Shown here in pieces: positions 1 to 9,527 of a stretch of 64,000 bases of DNA; within the stretch, counting starts at the first letter, position 1, and each line of letters begins with the position of its first letter. The DNA comes from a virus. The translations under genes were made by a program, and so were the position numbers. The notes beneath the pieces are model-generated. The model ran no database searches. It was not told the origin of the DNA and was given only the letters and a program-made list of their open reading frames with translations. The DNA lies in IMG/VR virus record IMGVR_UViG_3300042261_001117, positions 25,277-89,276 of that record. One strand, given 5' to 3'.

Positions 1-2
1 GC

Positions 3-830
3 GACGGCACCGGCTCGCCGATGCTGCAGAAGGCCCGGCTGCGCGACGCGATGAAGCGCTCGGACAAGGTCCGCAAGATCGCAGACCTCGCTGGCAAGAT
101 GGTGTCGATCGCGGCGCAGAAGCGCGCCAGCCGCGTGCGCCCGCAGCGCGAGGAGATCGTCGACGTGGTGTGCGGCGACGACATCGACCGCGCGCTCCCC
201 GGACAGTTGGCGCTGCTGGCCACGGACGCCGGACGCGCGGAGTTCGCGCGCCTGCTCTGCGGAGGAGAACTCCAGTGCTACGAGTACGACGCCAGCGAGC
301 CGAAGGGACGCGGGCCCATGGTGCTGTGCGTCGACAACAGCGGTTCGATGAGCGGCTTCCCCGAGTGCTGGTCGAAGGCGCTGGCGTTCGGGCTGGCTGA
401 GATCGCCGCCAAGGACAAGCGCGACGTGGTGATGGTGCACTTCGACGGGCGGGTGCAGCGGGTCGCGCGCTGGACGCGCGGCGCGATCGACGCGGCCACC
501 GCGCTCGATATGATCGAGTTCTTCAGCGGCGGCGGGACGGAGTTCGAGCCACCGCTGCGTGAGGCCGTCAGCCAGATCGCTGGCGGGCTCGACGGTGCGG
601 ACGTGGTGTTCATCACGGACGGCTACGGACGGGTGAGCGCGGGCTTCGAAGCCGAGTGGGCGGCGGTGCGGAAGAGCCAGAAGGTCGTCGGGTACGGCAT
701 CCTCATCGGCTACGACCACTGCGACGATACGATGCGCCGCCTGTTCGATCGGACGTGGGCGGTCGACGAGCGAAAGCTCGACGGCATGGAGGACGGGCTG
801 CTGGAGGAGATCGCTGCACGGTCGGCGTAG
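3..830 (+). CDS. VWA-domain protein (5' end outside window)
   Basis: The reading frame is open to the window edge and the first ATG (position 21) has no ribosome binding site, so the gene probably begins upstream. About 100 residues after that ATG lies a metal-ion-dependent adhesion site, DNSGSMS (DxSxS), followed by FFSGGGTEFEPPL and ITDGYG, which match the remaining metal-coordinating loops of a von Willebrand A fold. Family knowledge: phage and bacterial VWA proteins of the CoxE/ViaA type usually partner a MoxR-type AAA ATPase encoded just upstream. That partner would lie outside this window and cannot be checked. The next gene follows after 145 bases and a promoter. VWA fold: confident. 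Role: unknown. Confidence 0.85.
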   Translation, partial: DGTGSPMLQKARLRDAMKRSDKVRKIADLAGKMVSIAAQKRASRVRPQREEIVDVVCGDDIDRALPGQLALLATDAGRAEFARLLCGGELQCYEYDASEPKGRGPMVLCVDNSGSMSGFPECWSKALAFGLAEIAAKDKRDVVMVHFDGRVQRVARWTRGAIDAATALDMIEFFSGGGTEFEPPLREAVSQIAGGLDGADVVFITDGYGRVSAGFEAEWAAVRKSQKVVGYGILIGYDHCDDTMRRLFDRTWAVDERKLDGMEDGLLEEIAARSA

Positions 831-884
831 AAGCCGCTGTGGTGGCCAGCGTGCACGTCTATGAAAAATGGTTGTCGAAAAGAG

Positions 885-913
885 TTGCCAGCGCGGAACG
901 AGTCGCGTAACGT
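885..913 (+). promoter_or_regulatory. sigma70-like promoter
   Basis: TTGCCA (885-890), 17 bp, TAACGT (908-913). It lies in the 145-base gap before the gene at 976. The -10 hexamer TAACGT recurs at 36425, supporting a shared promoter type. Confidence 0.6.
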
Positions 914-975
914 CCACGATGCCAGCGACGCCCACGGTTGAGGCGCCGCGCCAACGGTCCGACAGGAGGTGCTTC

Positions 976-2514
976 ATGGCCAGCAAGATCACGGTCGCGG
1001 GTCGCGAGAACACGTTCAAGCTGCCCACCGCGGGGCAGCACATCGGCGACATCGTCGCGTGGAACCTCCGCAAGGTGGTGGTCGACGAGCGCACGCTGAA
1101 GTCGCTCGCCGACGCCAACGGCGTGTCGCACGACGCGCTGCCCAAGATGCCCAGCCACGCGCTGACCTTCAGCCGCGTGGCCAAGCGCCCCACCATCGCG
1201 CCGAAGGGCGTGCTGGTGCGCGCGATCCACGGCACCGAGGGCAACGTCAGCGCGTTCGCGATCGTCGAGGAGACCTACGACGGCGCCGGGCGCAGGGTGG
1301 GCCACCAGCAGATCGCGACGATCGAGTACGACACGAAGTCCGACGCGATCAGCATCGACGCCAGCGGGTCCAGCAAGGGCGCGGAGGTCGCGCAGGCCAT
1401 CCGCGAGGTGTACGGCGCGGAGACGGACAAGTGCACCACGCTCGACGTCAGCCAGTGGCTGGCGGACACGCTGAAGGGCGCGTGCCGGGGCTTCGTGATG
1501 CGCGAGAACGGCGGGCTCTACTGGGTCACCGCCGAGCACGCGGAGGAACTGCGCGCGCTCAAGAAGCTGGTCGAAGGCCTGACGACGAACCAGGGGCGCG
1601 CCGAGTTCAACCTGATCCCGGTGCACGACTCCGACGAGGCGCTCGAGGCCGCGCAGCGCGCCGCCCGCGACGCGCTGACGGAGGAGATCCGCGCGCTGGC
1701 GGAGGAGATCGACGGCTTCAACGACCGCACGCAGAAGCGCACGCTCGAGGACCGCATCGAGGCGGCGGACGAACTGGCCGCGCGCGCGGACCTGTACCAC
1801 AGCACGCTCAAGATGATGGCCGACGACCTGCTGGGCCAGATCGGCGGCATGCGCGACAACATCGACCGCATGCTGAGCGGGCGCCCGCTCAAGCCGGTGC
1901 GCGAGCACCGCGGGCGCGACACCCGCCTGCCGCCGAAGGGCACGGTGCTCACCGCGAAGTACAAGGGCCACGCGATCGAGGCGGTCGAGGCCGACGACGG
2001 CACGTTCACCTGCACGGTCGACGGGCAGCAGGCGATGGACGGCGACGCGCCCTTCAAGTTCCGCACGCTGAGCGGCGTCGGGCAGTGGGCGGTCGGGCAC
2101 GCGGTCAACGGCTACCTGCTGTTCGGGCTCGGATCGGACGAGCCCGTCGCGACGCCCGCGCCGGAGCCCACGATCGAGACGACGGAGACGGAGCCCGGCC
2201 ACCTCGAGACGACGGTCGAGTTCCAGCCCGCGCAGGTTCCCGCGAACGACCCGGCGCCCGACGCGCAGACGGTGCCCACGGTCGCCACGCCGATGACGGA
2301 CTTCGGGCGCTCGATCCTGATGGTGATCGGCGACAACGACGGCAGCGCGACCGCCAAGACGATCGCGACGACGCTCGGCAAGAGCACGGTCAACGTGCTC
2401 AACAGCGCCAAGAAGCTGGTGGCGAGCGGGCTGGTCAGCGTCTCCGGCGCGTCGGACGACGCGGTCCTGGCGCTGCTGCCCACCGGCTGGACCGAGTTCA
2501 ACACCAGCAACTAG
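976..2514 (+). CDS. DUF6744-like phage protein with C-terminal RAMA/DUF2924-like module and winged-helix tail
   Basis: 512 aa from the ATG at 976, preceded by a strong AGGAGGT. The same frame extends upstream to 868 without a ribosome site, so that start is rejected. The N-terminal ~250 residues resemble the phage family DUF6744, which is often found beside MoxR/VWA genes (recollection, moderate certainty). Residues ~190-290 are rich in Ala/Glu and probably helical. Residues ~313-386 form a module starting RDTRLPPKGT and ending NGYLLFGLG. The same module recurs in three virion-region proteins (45898, 51222, 53015). The last ~70 residues (SILMVIGDNDGSATAKTIAT onward) look like a winged-helix DNA-binding domain. 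A DNA-associated role is inferred; the exact function is unknown. Confidence 0.7.
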   Translation: MASKITVAGRENTFKLPTAGQHIGDIVAWNLRKVVVDERTLKSLADANGVSHDALPKMPSHALTFSRVAKRPTIAPKGVLVRAIHGTEGNVSAFAIVEETYDGAGRRVGHQQIATIEYDTKSDAISIDASGSSKGAEVAQAIREVYGAETDKCTTLDVSQWLADTLKGACRGFVMRENGGLYWVTAEHAEELRALKKLVEGLTTNQGRAEFNLIPVHDSDEALEAAQRAARDALTEEIRALAEEIDGFNDRTQKRTLEDRIEAADELAARADLYHSTLKMMADDLLGQIGGMRDNIDRMLSGRPLKPVREHRGRDTRLPPKGTVLTAKYKGHAIEAVEADDGTFTCTVDGQQAMDGDAPFKFRTLSGVGQWAVGHAVNGYLLFGLGSDEPVATPAPEPTIETTETEPGHLETTVEFQPAQVPANDPAPDAQTVPTVATPMTDFGRSILMVIGDNDGSATAKTIATTLGKSTVNVLNSAKKLVASGLVSVSGASDDAVLALLPTGWTEFNTSN

Positions 2515-2542
2515 AACGGCCGCGAGCGGGGATGGTCCTCGC

Positions 2543-2584
2543 AGCCCCAGCGCTACCGGTAACCGTGACGGTGGCGCTGGGGCT
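2543..2584 (+). terminator. Strong stem-loop between genes, no U-tract
   Basis: AGCCCCAGCGC (2543-2553) pairs perfectly with GCGCTGGGGCT (2574-2584). The stem continues inward as TACCG/CGGTG with one wobble pair, leaving a 10-base loop. Only TTC follows, so it may be a weak terminator, an RNA processing site or a stabiliser ahead of the helicase gene. Confidence 0.5.
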
Positions 2585-2605
2585 TCGCGGCTTCAGGAGT
2601 ACGCG

Positions 2606-4291
2606 ATGACCATGGTCTGCACCGTCGATCGCGGGCGCCTGCTGGTGCGCTACGACACAGAGAGCGAGCGTGGAGCACTGCGGACGGTGCTGGGCGCTGC
2701 GCTGGACCACGAGGCGGGCGGCTACCGCGTCCCGCGCGACCGGCGCGTGTTCGCAGCGCTCGAGCGCATCGGCGTGAGCGTCGACGGTCGCGCGGGCGAT
2801 GCCGCTGGCGCGGTGGTGCTCGAGGAGACGCCGCAGGACGCCGCGCGACGCCTGCGCGCGGTGGCCACTGTGCGCTCTGCGCCGCTCGAGTGGACTCCGC
2901 CGGACGGACTCGCGCTCTACCCGTACCAGGAGGAGGGCGCGGCGTCGATCGCTGCGCACCGCCGCCTGCTACTGGCTGACGCGCCGGGTGTCGGGAAGAC
3001 CATCCAGGTGCTGGCGTGGCTGGCGACGAACGCCGACGTGCGTCCCGTGCTGGTGCTGTGCCCGAGCAGCGTGCGACTGAACTGGTGCCGCGAGGCTGCG
3101 CGCTGGATACCGTGCGCGGTCGTGGCGACGTGGCGATCCGCTGCGGAAGCTCCCGCGCGCGTGGACGCCAGCGCGATCACCGTGTTGAGCTACGACCTCG
3201 CGGTTCGGTGCGAGACGCTGCTCAAGCGCCAGCGCTGGGCTGCCGTCGTCTACGACGAGGCACACCGCATCTCGAACACCGAGACGAAGCGCGGGAAGCT
3301 GGCCATCTCGCTGGCCAAGACCGCATCGCACGTGGTGGCGCTGACGGGGACGCCCGTGGTCAACCGGCCAGCGGAGCTATACCCCGTGCTGCGCGTGGTG
3401 GCGCCGGACGTGTTCCGGTCGTCGTGGGACTTCCGGCTGCTCTACTGCGGGATGGAGCAGCGTCGCATCTTCGCTGGCGGACAGCCTCGCTACGTGTGGC
3501 AGGCGAAAGGGCTGGCCCGTGCGGATGAACTCCGCGAGTTGCTCTCGTGCTGCATGCTTCGCAGGACGAAGGACGAGGTACTGGCACAGCTTCCGTCGAA
3601 GCGTCGCGTGGTGGTCGACGTCGAGATCGATCGCGAGGCCTACGACAGAGCAGAGGACGGGTGCTTCGCGCGCGCGGACGCCGCGCCGTCCGGTGCTGCA
3701 GCGCTGGAACGCACGGGGCGTCTCCGGCGCGAGATCGGACGAGCGAAGGCGGCGGCGGCGGCGGAGTGGATCGACGACTTCTGCGCGTCGGGGGAGTCGC
3801 TGGTGGTGTTCGCGCACCACCGCGAGGTGATCGAAGCGCTGACGAGCGCAATCGGTGTGTCGTGGGTCAGCATCACCGGCGAGACGGCGTCTGGCGATCG
3901 ACTGCAGCGCGTGGATGCGTTCCAGCGTCGCGACGCCCAGGTCATGGTTGCCAGCCTGCGCGCGGCTGGCGAGGGCATCACGCTTACACGGGCCAGCGAC
4001 GTTCTGTTCGTGGAGCGCGACTGGACGGCCGCAGCGGAAGAGCAGGCAGAGGATCGCTGCCACCGCATCGGGCAGGAGCGACCGGTCACCGCGTGGTACC
4101 TGCGAGCGGCGGGCACCATCGACGACGAGATCGCGGCGCTGGTGGAGCAGAAGCGCGCATTCGCAGGCCGCATGCTGGACGGAGCGCCAGACGAGCAACT
4201 GACGCTGCAATCCGACGCGGACGTGGTGTGCAAGTTGATAACGGAGCGGCGTTGTCGGTCGCGTTTGACAACCACGGTTGATGCGCGGTAG
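2606..4291 (+). CDS. SNF2-family DNA helicase/translocase
   Basis: 561 aa; AGGAG lies 7-8 bases before the ATG. The N-terminal ~60 residues are a small alpha/beta region, possibly HARP-like. The helicase core has Walker A GVGKT (128-132), DEAH box DEAH (217-220), motif III LTGTP, and motif VI QAEDRCHRIGQ (480-490). The last of these is diagnostic of SNF2/SMARCAL1-type enzymes. These proteins use ATP to translocate on double-stranded or forked DNA rather than fully unwinding it. In a phage it probably supports replication-fork or recombination processing, as suggested by the neighbouring annealing-protein candidate and SbcCD. The promoter of the next gene overlaps its 3' end. Confidence 0.93.
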   Translation: MTMVCTVDRGRLLVRYDTESERGALRTVLGAALDHEAGGYRVPRDRRVFAALERIGVSVDGRAGDAAGAVVLEETPQDAARRLRAVATVRSAPLEWTPPDGLALYPYQEEGAASIAAHRRLLLADAPGVGKTIQVLAWLATNADVRPVLVLCPSSVRLNWCREAARWIPCAVVATWRSAAEAPARVDASAITVLSYDLAVRCETLLKRQRWAAVVYDEAHRISNTETKRGKLAISLAKTASHVVALTGTPVVNRPAELYPVLRVVAPDVFRSSWDFRLLYCGMEQRRIFAGGQPRYVWQAKGLARADELRELLSCCMLRRTKDEVLAQLPSKRRVVVDVEIDREAYDRAEDGCFARADAAPSGAAALERTGRLRREIGRAKAAAAAEWIDDFCASGESLVVFAHHREVIEALTSAIGVSWVSITGETASGDRLQRVDAFQRRDAQVMVASLRAAGEGITLTRASDVLFVERDWTAAAEEQAEDRCHRIGQERPVTAWYLRAAGTIDDEIAALVEQKRAFAGRMLDGAPDEQLTLQSDADVVCKLITERRCRSRLTTTVDAR

Positions 4292-4294
4292 GAT
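4265..4294 (+). promoter_or_regulatory. sigma70-like promoter
   Basis: Consensus TTGACA (4265-4270), 18 bp, TAGGAT (4289-4294). It overlaps the end of the helicase gene and places transcription start about 20 bases before the ATG at 4320. Confidence 0.75.
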
Positions 4295-4319
4295 CGCGCG
4301 TGGATGGAGAGGAGACGCC

Positions 4320-4574
4320 ATGAGCATCGCAAGACGGTTCAAAGGAGACGTGCTGCGCAGCCTGATCGAGGAGGCGAACTACCGGACGTACCACGAGTTC
4401 GCGGTCGAGATGATCCAGCGCGGGTACCTGCGCTGCTCGGGCTCGCACGTCGGAGCGTGGATCGGCGGCAAGCGCCCGCAGGAGGACACGCTGCGGATGA
4501 TCTGTGCGGCGCTGACGGAGCGGCTCGGCCGCCGCGTGAGCGCGGACGAGATGCTGCACCCGATCGAGGAGTAG
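4320..4574 (+). CDS. Small helix-turn-helix-like protein
   Basis: 84 aa. GAGAGGAG precedes the ATG at 4320; an in-frame upstream ATG at 4278 lies inside the promoter and is rejected. The sequence suggests a helical bundle with an XRE-like second half: SGSHVGAWIGGKRPQEDTL could be the recognition region, followed by RMICAALTERLGRRVSADEM, a typical ending for Cro/C1-type HTH proteins. It has its own consensus promoter, consistent with an early regulator. The HTH assignment is from residue pattern only. Confidence 0.6.
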   Translation: MSIARRFKGDVLRSLIEEANYRTYHEFAVEMIQRGYLRCSGSHVGAWIGGKRPQEDTLRMICAALTERLGRRVSADEMLHPIEE

Positions 4575-4644
4575 CGGCGAGCCGCTAGCGCATGGGCGTG
4601 CGCTGGCGGCGGGTGCGGTTCCAGATCGCAACAGGGAGGAGCAC

Positions 4645-6030
4645 ATGAACGGCGGAGAGGCTCGCGCGTTCGACGCCAACCAGATGGCGGCGTACCTGGA
4701 GTTCGTCAACGAGATCAGCAAGACGGCCATCATCGTGGGCAACGTGATGGTCCCGAGCATCCCGGCGGGGCACCGCGTGATGCTGGCCACGCTCAAGATC
4801 GACGAGCGCGACCTGTTCCCCACGCAGTGGTTCCCCGACGACCGCGCGCAGGAGTACGCGGCGAAGGCCATTTGGGGCTGGAGCGCCACGGTCCTCGACC
4901 AGATCGCCCGCGCCGCGGGCGTGCGGTGGGACGTGGACCGCTGCAGGCGGCTCGACGACGGCAGCGACGACAACCGATTCGAGTACCGCGTCGAGGGCGA
5001 GTGGATGGACCTCGGCGGACGCAAGGTCGCGCTGGTGGGCACGTACGAGATCGACTTCTTCGAGTACCGCGCGGAGGAGCGCCAGAAGAAGCTGGACCAG
5101 TGGGACAAGGCGGTCAACCACGAGAATCCTAGCTGGCGCCGCCCGCCCAAGGACGCGCTGCCGGGCGAGTCGCGCGAGGTCTACGCGGACCGCAAGGCCG
5201 ACGCGGCGGAGCGCGCGCTCCGCAAGATGAAGCTCCGGCGCGGCGAGACGGGCGCGCGCAACCGCGCCATCGCCAAGGCGTTCGGGCTGCGTCGCGGCGG
5301 GTGGGTCAAAACCGAGGTGCTGGCCAAGGTGCTGCTGGTCGCGCGGCTGGAGCCGATCATCGACTTCGACCGCAACCCGGAACTGGCTCGCGCGCTGGCG
5401 CTCGACACGCTGGGCATCCTGGGCACGCTGGCCAAGACAGGGCAAGGCGACACGCTGCGGGCGCTGATCATGGGAACGCCGGACACGCCGCGCCGGACGA
5501 CGACGGCGCTGCCCGCTGCGCCGCAGCCGCAGGTCGTTCAGTTGCCGCCGCCCGAGCGCCTCGAAGATGTCGACGACGCGGACGACACGATCGACCACGA
5601 CGTCGCGGAGGCGGAGGGCGATGGAGCGGTTGCGCCCGAGGATGTCGTCGTCGAGCACGGGACGCAGACGGTGGCGGACAAGCAGCAGCCGATCGCGCAG
5701 CCGGTGGTGCGCGAGAAGGAGCCCGTCGCGCAGCCCGAGCCCGCGCAGGGGTCGCTGCTGCAGCCCGAGCCCGCGGCCAAGCGTGCTCCCGCCCGCAAGC
5801 CCGACTCTCCCGCTGCGAAGCCCGCCGCCACCTCGTCGCAGACGCCGCCGGACGTCGACACGTTCCGCGCCATCCCGCTGCACGAGAAGAAGGCATGGGT
5901 CTGCGACATGATCGATCGCAAGAAGCCGTACCCGGCGGACCGCATCGCGAAGTCGGACGTCGAGTCGCTGACGAGCACGGTGCTCGACGACCTGTACGGA
6001 GCGCTGATCCTGCGCGCGGACCGGAAGTAG
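4645..6030 (+). CDS. Candidate RecT/Erf-like single-strand annealing protein
   Basis: 461 aa; GGGAGGAGC precedes the ATG. Residues ~1-270 are an ordered alpha/beta domain. The segment GETGARNRAIAKAFGLRRGG (about 195-215) resembles the helix seen in phage RecT/Erf/Rad52-type annealing proteins (pattern E..AK.RAI...FGL). Residues ~275-405 are a Pro/Ala/Glu-rich linker, and the last ~45 residues form a small conserved-looking domain (TFRAIPLHEKKAWVCDMI). Such a fold plus an acidic tail is compatible with a DNA-binding recombination protein that recruits partners. It is followed at once by SbcD and SbcC, which fits a recombination operon. The assignment rests on motif resemblance; other phage proteins of unknown function share this helix. 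Confidence 0.4.
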   Translation: MNGGEARAFDANQMAAYLEFVNEISKTAIIVGNVMVPSIPAGHRVMLATLKIDERDLFPTQWFPDDRAQEYAAKAIWGWSATVLDQIARAAGVRWDVDRCRRLDDGSDDNRFEYRVEGEWMDLGGRKVALVGTYEIDFFEYRAEERQKKLDQWDKAVNHENPSWRRPPKDALPGESREVYADRKADAAERALRKMKLRRGETGARNRAIAKAFGLRRGGWVKTEVLAKVLLVARLEPIIDFDRNPELARALALDTLGILGTLAKTGQGDTLRALIMGTPDTPRRTTTALPAAPQPQVVQLPPPERLEDVDDADDTIDHDVAEAEGDGAVAPEDVVVEHGTQTVADKQQPIAQPVVREKEPVAQPEPAQGSLLQPEPAAKRAPARKPDSPAAKPAATSSQTPPDVDTFRAIPLHEKKAWVCDMIDRKKPYPADRIAKSDVESLTSTVLDDLYGALILRADRK

Positions 6031-6039
6031 GTGGTTGCC

Positions 6040-7194
6040 ATGATCGCCAAGTTCCTGCACCTCGCGGACCTGCACATCAACGCGCAGGCCACGCTGGCCG
6101 GGCAAGTGCGCGTCGGACCCAACGGCATCAACCTCCGCACCGCGGACCTGCTGCGCGCGATCGGCGCGGTGGCTGCGGAGGCGTCTCGCGACGGCGACCT
6201 GTTCGGCGCCGTCATCGCGGGAGACCTGTACGACCACGACCGCCCGACGCCGCTCGAGGAGGAGATCGCGGCGACGATCATCGAGACGCTCAGCGGCGCG
6301 TGCGCGGGCTGCAGTACGAAGGTGCTGGTGATCGATGGCAACCACGACATCCCGCGCGGGACGGGCCCGAGCGCACCGACGTCGCTGAACTGGCACCCGC
6401 TGGCGATGATGATTCACGATCCGGAGGTGGTCTGCTACTACGGGCTGCGGATCGGGTGTCTGCCGTACCCGCGCATCGGCGGCAACGCGGAGTTGCTGCG
6501 CGCGGGCGCGGTCGATGCGATTGCCGCGGGGCTGCGAGCGGGCGGCGCGGATGTGCTTGTCGCGCATGCGAACACAGGGCAGGCGGTGGCGGGCAAGCAG
6601 CCCCGCCCACTGGACGACGCGGTCACGCTCTCGCACGCTGTCCTGGCGCAGTTCCCGTGCGTGATGCTCGGGCATATCCACCGCCCGCAGGAGTGGGGCC
6701 CGGTCGCGTACTGCGGATCGCCGATGGTCGAGGACTGGGGCGAAGCAAACGACGGTACGGTGCGCGGCGCGGCGCTGTGGACGCTGGAGTGCGACGCAGA
6801 TCTGGCGTCGTCGCCGCCGGACTACACGGTGCGCTCCGCGACGCTGCGGAGACTCTCCGCTCCGGACAGGACGTGGATCGACATCCCGGCGGACCAGTGG
6901 TGCGAGGATTCCGTTGACCCGTCGTCGGGCGCGGTCCATCGTGTCAAGGGGCGGCTGCGGGCGACGGACGCCGCCGCGGTGCACGCGGAGATCAGATCGC
7001 TACGGGCGAAGGGCGCTCTGATCCAGGCGGAGATCACGATCGAGCAGGAGGACCGGCGCCGCAGCGAGGACGTGGCGCGTGCGCTGACCGACGATCAGAT
7101 CCTGCTGGGCGCGATCAAGCTGCGGCAGACCGATCCTGCGATCGTCGACGGCGCCATGGCGGTTGTGCAGGACATACTCGGGGGTGGAGCATGA
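6040..7194 (+). CDS. sbcD: SbcD/Mre11-like nuclease subunit
   Basis: 384 aa from the ATG at 6040 (AGGTGG upstream); a GTG at 6031 is a less likely start. The calcineurin-like phosphoesterase motifs are complete: DLH (10-12), GDLYD (61-65), GNHD (100-103), H176 in VAHANT, and GHIH (211-214). These ligate two Mn ions. The enzyme cuts DNA ends and hairpins when complexed with the SbcC/Rad50 ATPase, whose gene overlaps it by ATGA. Phages use such pairs (for example T4 gp46/47) for end resection feeding recombination-dependent replication. Confidence 0.93.
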   Translation: MIAKFLHLADLHINAQATLAGQVRVGPNGINLRTADLLRAIGAVAAEASRDGDLFGAVIAGDLYDHDRPTPLEEEIAATIIETLSGACAGCSTKVLVIDGNHDIPRGTGPSAPTSLNWHPLAMMIHDPEVVCYYGLRIGCLPYPRIGGNAELLRAGAVDAIAAGLRAGGADVLVAHANTGQAVAGKQPRPLDDAVTLSHAVLAQFPCVMLGHIHRPQEWGPVAYCGSPMVEDWGEANDGTVRGAALWTLECDADLASSPPDYTVRSATLRRLSAPDRTWIDIPADQWCEDSVDPSSGAVHRVKGRLRATDAAAVHAEIRSLRAKGALIQAEITIEQEDRRRSEDVARALTDDQILLGAIKLRQTDPAIVDGAMAVVQDILGGGA

Positions 7195-9524
7195 TCCCAG
7201 TTCGAATCGCGGTTCAGAACTTCAACAGCTACACCGGAGCGGAGATCGACTTCACCGGCGTGCGATCGGCGATGGTGGTCGGCGACACCGGCGCGGGCAA
7301 GAGCACGCTGTTCGTCGACGCGTTCCTGTGGGCGACCACCGGCCAGTGCCGGGCGCCCGGGATCGACGACGTCATCCGCCTGGGCGCGGACGAGTGCGGC
7401 GTCGATTACACGTACCTCGCGGACGGGCAGATGCGGCGCGTCGTGCGTACCCGGTCGCGGAAGGGCCGTGGAAGCGGCACGCTCGAGTACTACGTCGACG
7501 GCCAGTCGCGCAACGGCGCCAACGTGAGCGAGACGCAGAAGGCGATCCTCGCGGACCTGCGCGTCGACTACGCGACCATGGTGACGACGAGCTTCCTGGT
7601 CCAGGGCAAGAGCGGGGCGTTTGCGGAGGCGCCCAGGCGTGAGCGCATGGCGCTGGTGGCGCGGATGATCGGCTGCGACCGCTTCAAAATCTACGCGGAG
7701 ACCGGTCGCGAGATGGCCCGCAACACGAAGGCGGAGATCGCCGCTCGCGAGACGAACGCCGCGGCTCTGGAAGGACAGACCAGCGACGAGTTGCTCGAGC
7801 GGCTGCGGGTTGCGTGGGCGGATGCGACGGCGCTGCACCAGCGCTCGGCAGACCGCGAGGCGGAGATCGCGGTTGAGATGCTCAACGCCCGCAACCTCGT
7901 GGCCATGTGCGAGGACGGTGCCCGGCGCAACGCGGAGACCAGGGCTGCGCTCAACGCCGAACTCGGCAAGGGTGCGGACCTGCGACTGCGGCGCCGGTCG
8001 CTGGATGCGGAAAGCGAGCGACTCGACCGGGCGATGATCGATCTGCGGGCGCAGGTCGACGCGGATGCGCCAGATCTGGATGCGCTTCGAGCGGCGGCGG
8101 AGCTTGCCACGTCGGCAGCTACTGCTGCACGCGAAGCGGAGGTGGCGGCGCGAACCACGGCGGCGAACGCAGAGCGCGAAGCGGATGCTGCTCGACACGC
8201 GCACCAGATGGCAGAGCAGGAGGCGCTGGCGGAGTACCGCGCGAAAACGGCAGACCTGACCACTCGCACCGAGCGCGCCACCGCGGAGTGCAGGGCGCTG
8301 GCAGATCGCCTGCAGCAATCACGCGACGCGCGGAAGCGCATCTCGCAGGTGCCATGCGGAGGACTCGGCGACTACGCGACGTGCCCGCTGATCGAGGTCG
8401 CTGTCTCCAGCCAGTGCGACGAGGGTGCTCTGGCGGAGATGCTTTCCGCAGCGAACGCGGCGCTGTCTGCGCTGCAGTCGGAACGAATGTCCATGCCGTA
8501 TGCGGTGCAAGAGACGCAGAAGACGATCGAGACGAAGAGCACTCGTGTTGCGGCAGCAAAGACGCGCGACGATGCCACGGCGTCTGCCACGGAACGCCAA
8601 GCCGATGCACAGCGTGCGCTGCGCGCGCTCTCCGACGCGCAGTCGGCGCTTTCCAGCGCGGAGGCGCGCGCTACCGCGCAGGCGTCCGCCCGCGCGACCA
8701 TGGACGCAACGTCGGCCAACGTCGCGCGCGTGCGTGGCGATCTGGCCGCCATCGACGATGCCATCGCTGTGTCGGATCGCGAATGCGCGGTCTTGCGTGG
8801 TGCCATCGACGCGGAGGTCGACGCCCGGCTGGCGGCTTGCCGCGCGAACGTCGAGCGGCTGTCCACCGAGGCCGCGCAAGCGGCGCGCGCCACGGCGACC
8901 GCTGCTGGCGCAGTCGCGAACGCCGCGCGGGCCATCGACGACGTCGGCGCGATGCGCAAGCGGCTCGCGTCGGAGCGCGCTGAGATCCAGACGCGCGCCA
9001 AGCATCTCGCGCACATCGAGGTGGCGGTCGCGGCGTGTAAGGACGCGCCGCAGCTACTGATCGAATCCATCGTTCCCAGCATCGAGATGAAGGCGAACGA
9101 ACTGCTCTCGCGCGTCTCGAACACCAGCATGCAGGTGCAGCTACGGACGCAGGCGGAGTTGAAGTCGCGCGAGGCCATGGCGGAGACGCTGGACGTGATC
9201 GTGGTCGACGAGATCGGCGAGCGTCCGTACGAGATGTACTCCGGAGGCGAGCGCTTCCGCATCGACTTCGCGCTGCGGGTGGCGCTGTCGTGGGCGCTGT
9301 CGATCCGCGCGGGCGCTCCGCTCGAGATGCTGGTCATCGACGAGGGCTTCGGCACGCAGGACGCGGCGGGGAAGCAGGCCTTCGCGGAGTGCTTGAACTC
9401 GGTCAACGACTTGTTCGAGAAGGTGATCGTGATCTCGCACGTGCCCGAGATGGAGAGCGCGTTTCCTGCGCGCTTCCGCGTGACGAAGGGCCCGAGCGGC
9501 AGCACCATCGCGCGGGAGGTGTGA
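7191..9524 (+). CDS. sbcC: SbcC/Rad50-like ATPase subunit
   Basis: 777 aa, starting in the ATGA overlap with sbcD. Walker A is GDTGAGKST (31-39). The ABC signature SGGER (684-688) and Walker B MLVIDEG (713-719) lie near the C-terminus. Between them is a long Ala/Glu/Arg-rich coiled coil. A cysteine pair at about 389 and 398 (C-x8-C, ending ATCPL) sits mid-coil where a zinc hook is expected, but it is not the usual CxxC, so metal binding there is uncertain. It forms an ATP-gated DNA-end-processing complex with SbcD. Confidence 0.92.
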   Translation: MIPVRIAVQNFNSYTGAEIDFTGVRSAMVVGDTGAGKSTLFVDAFLWATTGQCRAPGIDDVIRLGADECGVDYTYLADGQMRRVVRTRSRKGRGSGTLEYYVDGQSRNGANVSETQKAILADLRVDYATMVTTSFLVQGKSGAFAEAPRRERMALVARMIGCDRFKIYAETGREMARNTKAEIAARETNAAALEGQTSDELLERLRVAWADATALHQRSADREAEIAVEMLNARNLVAMCEDGARRNAETRAALNAELGKGADLRLRRRSLDAESERLDRAMIDLRAQVDADAPDLDALRAAAELATSAATAAREAEVAARTTAANAEREADAARHAHQMAEQEALAEYRAKTADLTTRTERATAECRALADRLQQSRDARKRISQVPCGGLGDYATCPLIEVAVSSQCDEGALAEMLSAANAALSALQSERMSMPYAVQETQKTIETKSTRVAAAKTRDDATASATERQADAQRALRALSDAQSALSSAEARATAQASARATMDATSANVARVRGDLAAIDDAIAVSDRECAVLRGAIDAEVDARLAACRANVERLSTEAAQAARATATAAGAVANAARAIDDVGAMRKRLASERAEIQTRAKHLAHIEVAVAACKDAPQLLIESIVPSIEMKANELLSRVSNTSMQVQLRTQAELKSREAMAETLDVIVVDEIGERPYEMYSGGERFRIDFALRVALSWALSIRAGAPLEMLVIDEGFGTQDAAGKQAFAECLNSVNDLFEKVIVISHVPEMESAFPARFRVTKGPSGSTIAREV

Positions 9525-9527
9525 TCC

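Noticed and set aside
868-975. Upstream start for the 512-aa protein
   Set aside because: It lies before the promoter -10 element and has no ribosome site, while ATG 976 follows AGGAGGT.
4585-6984. 799-codon minus-strand frame opposite the annealing-protein and sbcD genes
   Set aside because: Shadow of well-supported + strand genes; composition is typical of antisense translation (Arg/Val/Asp-rich).
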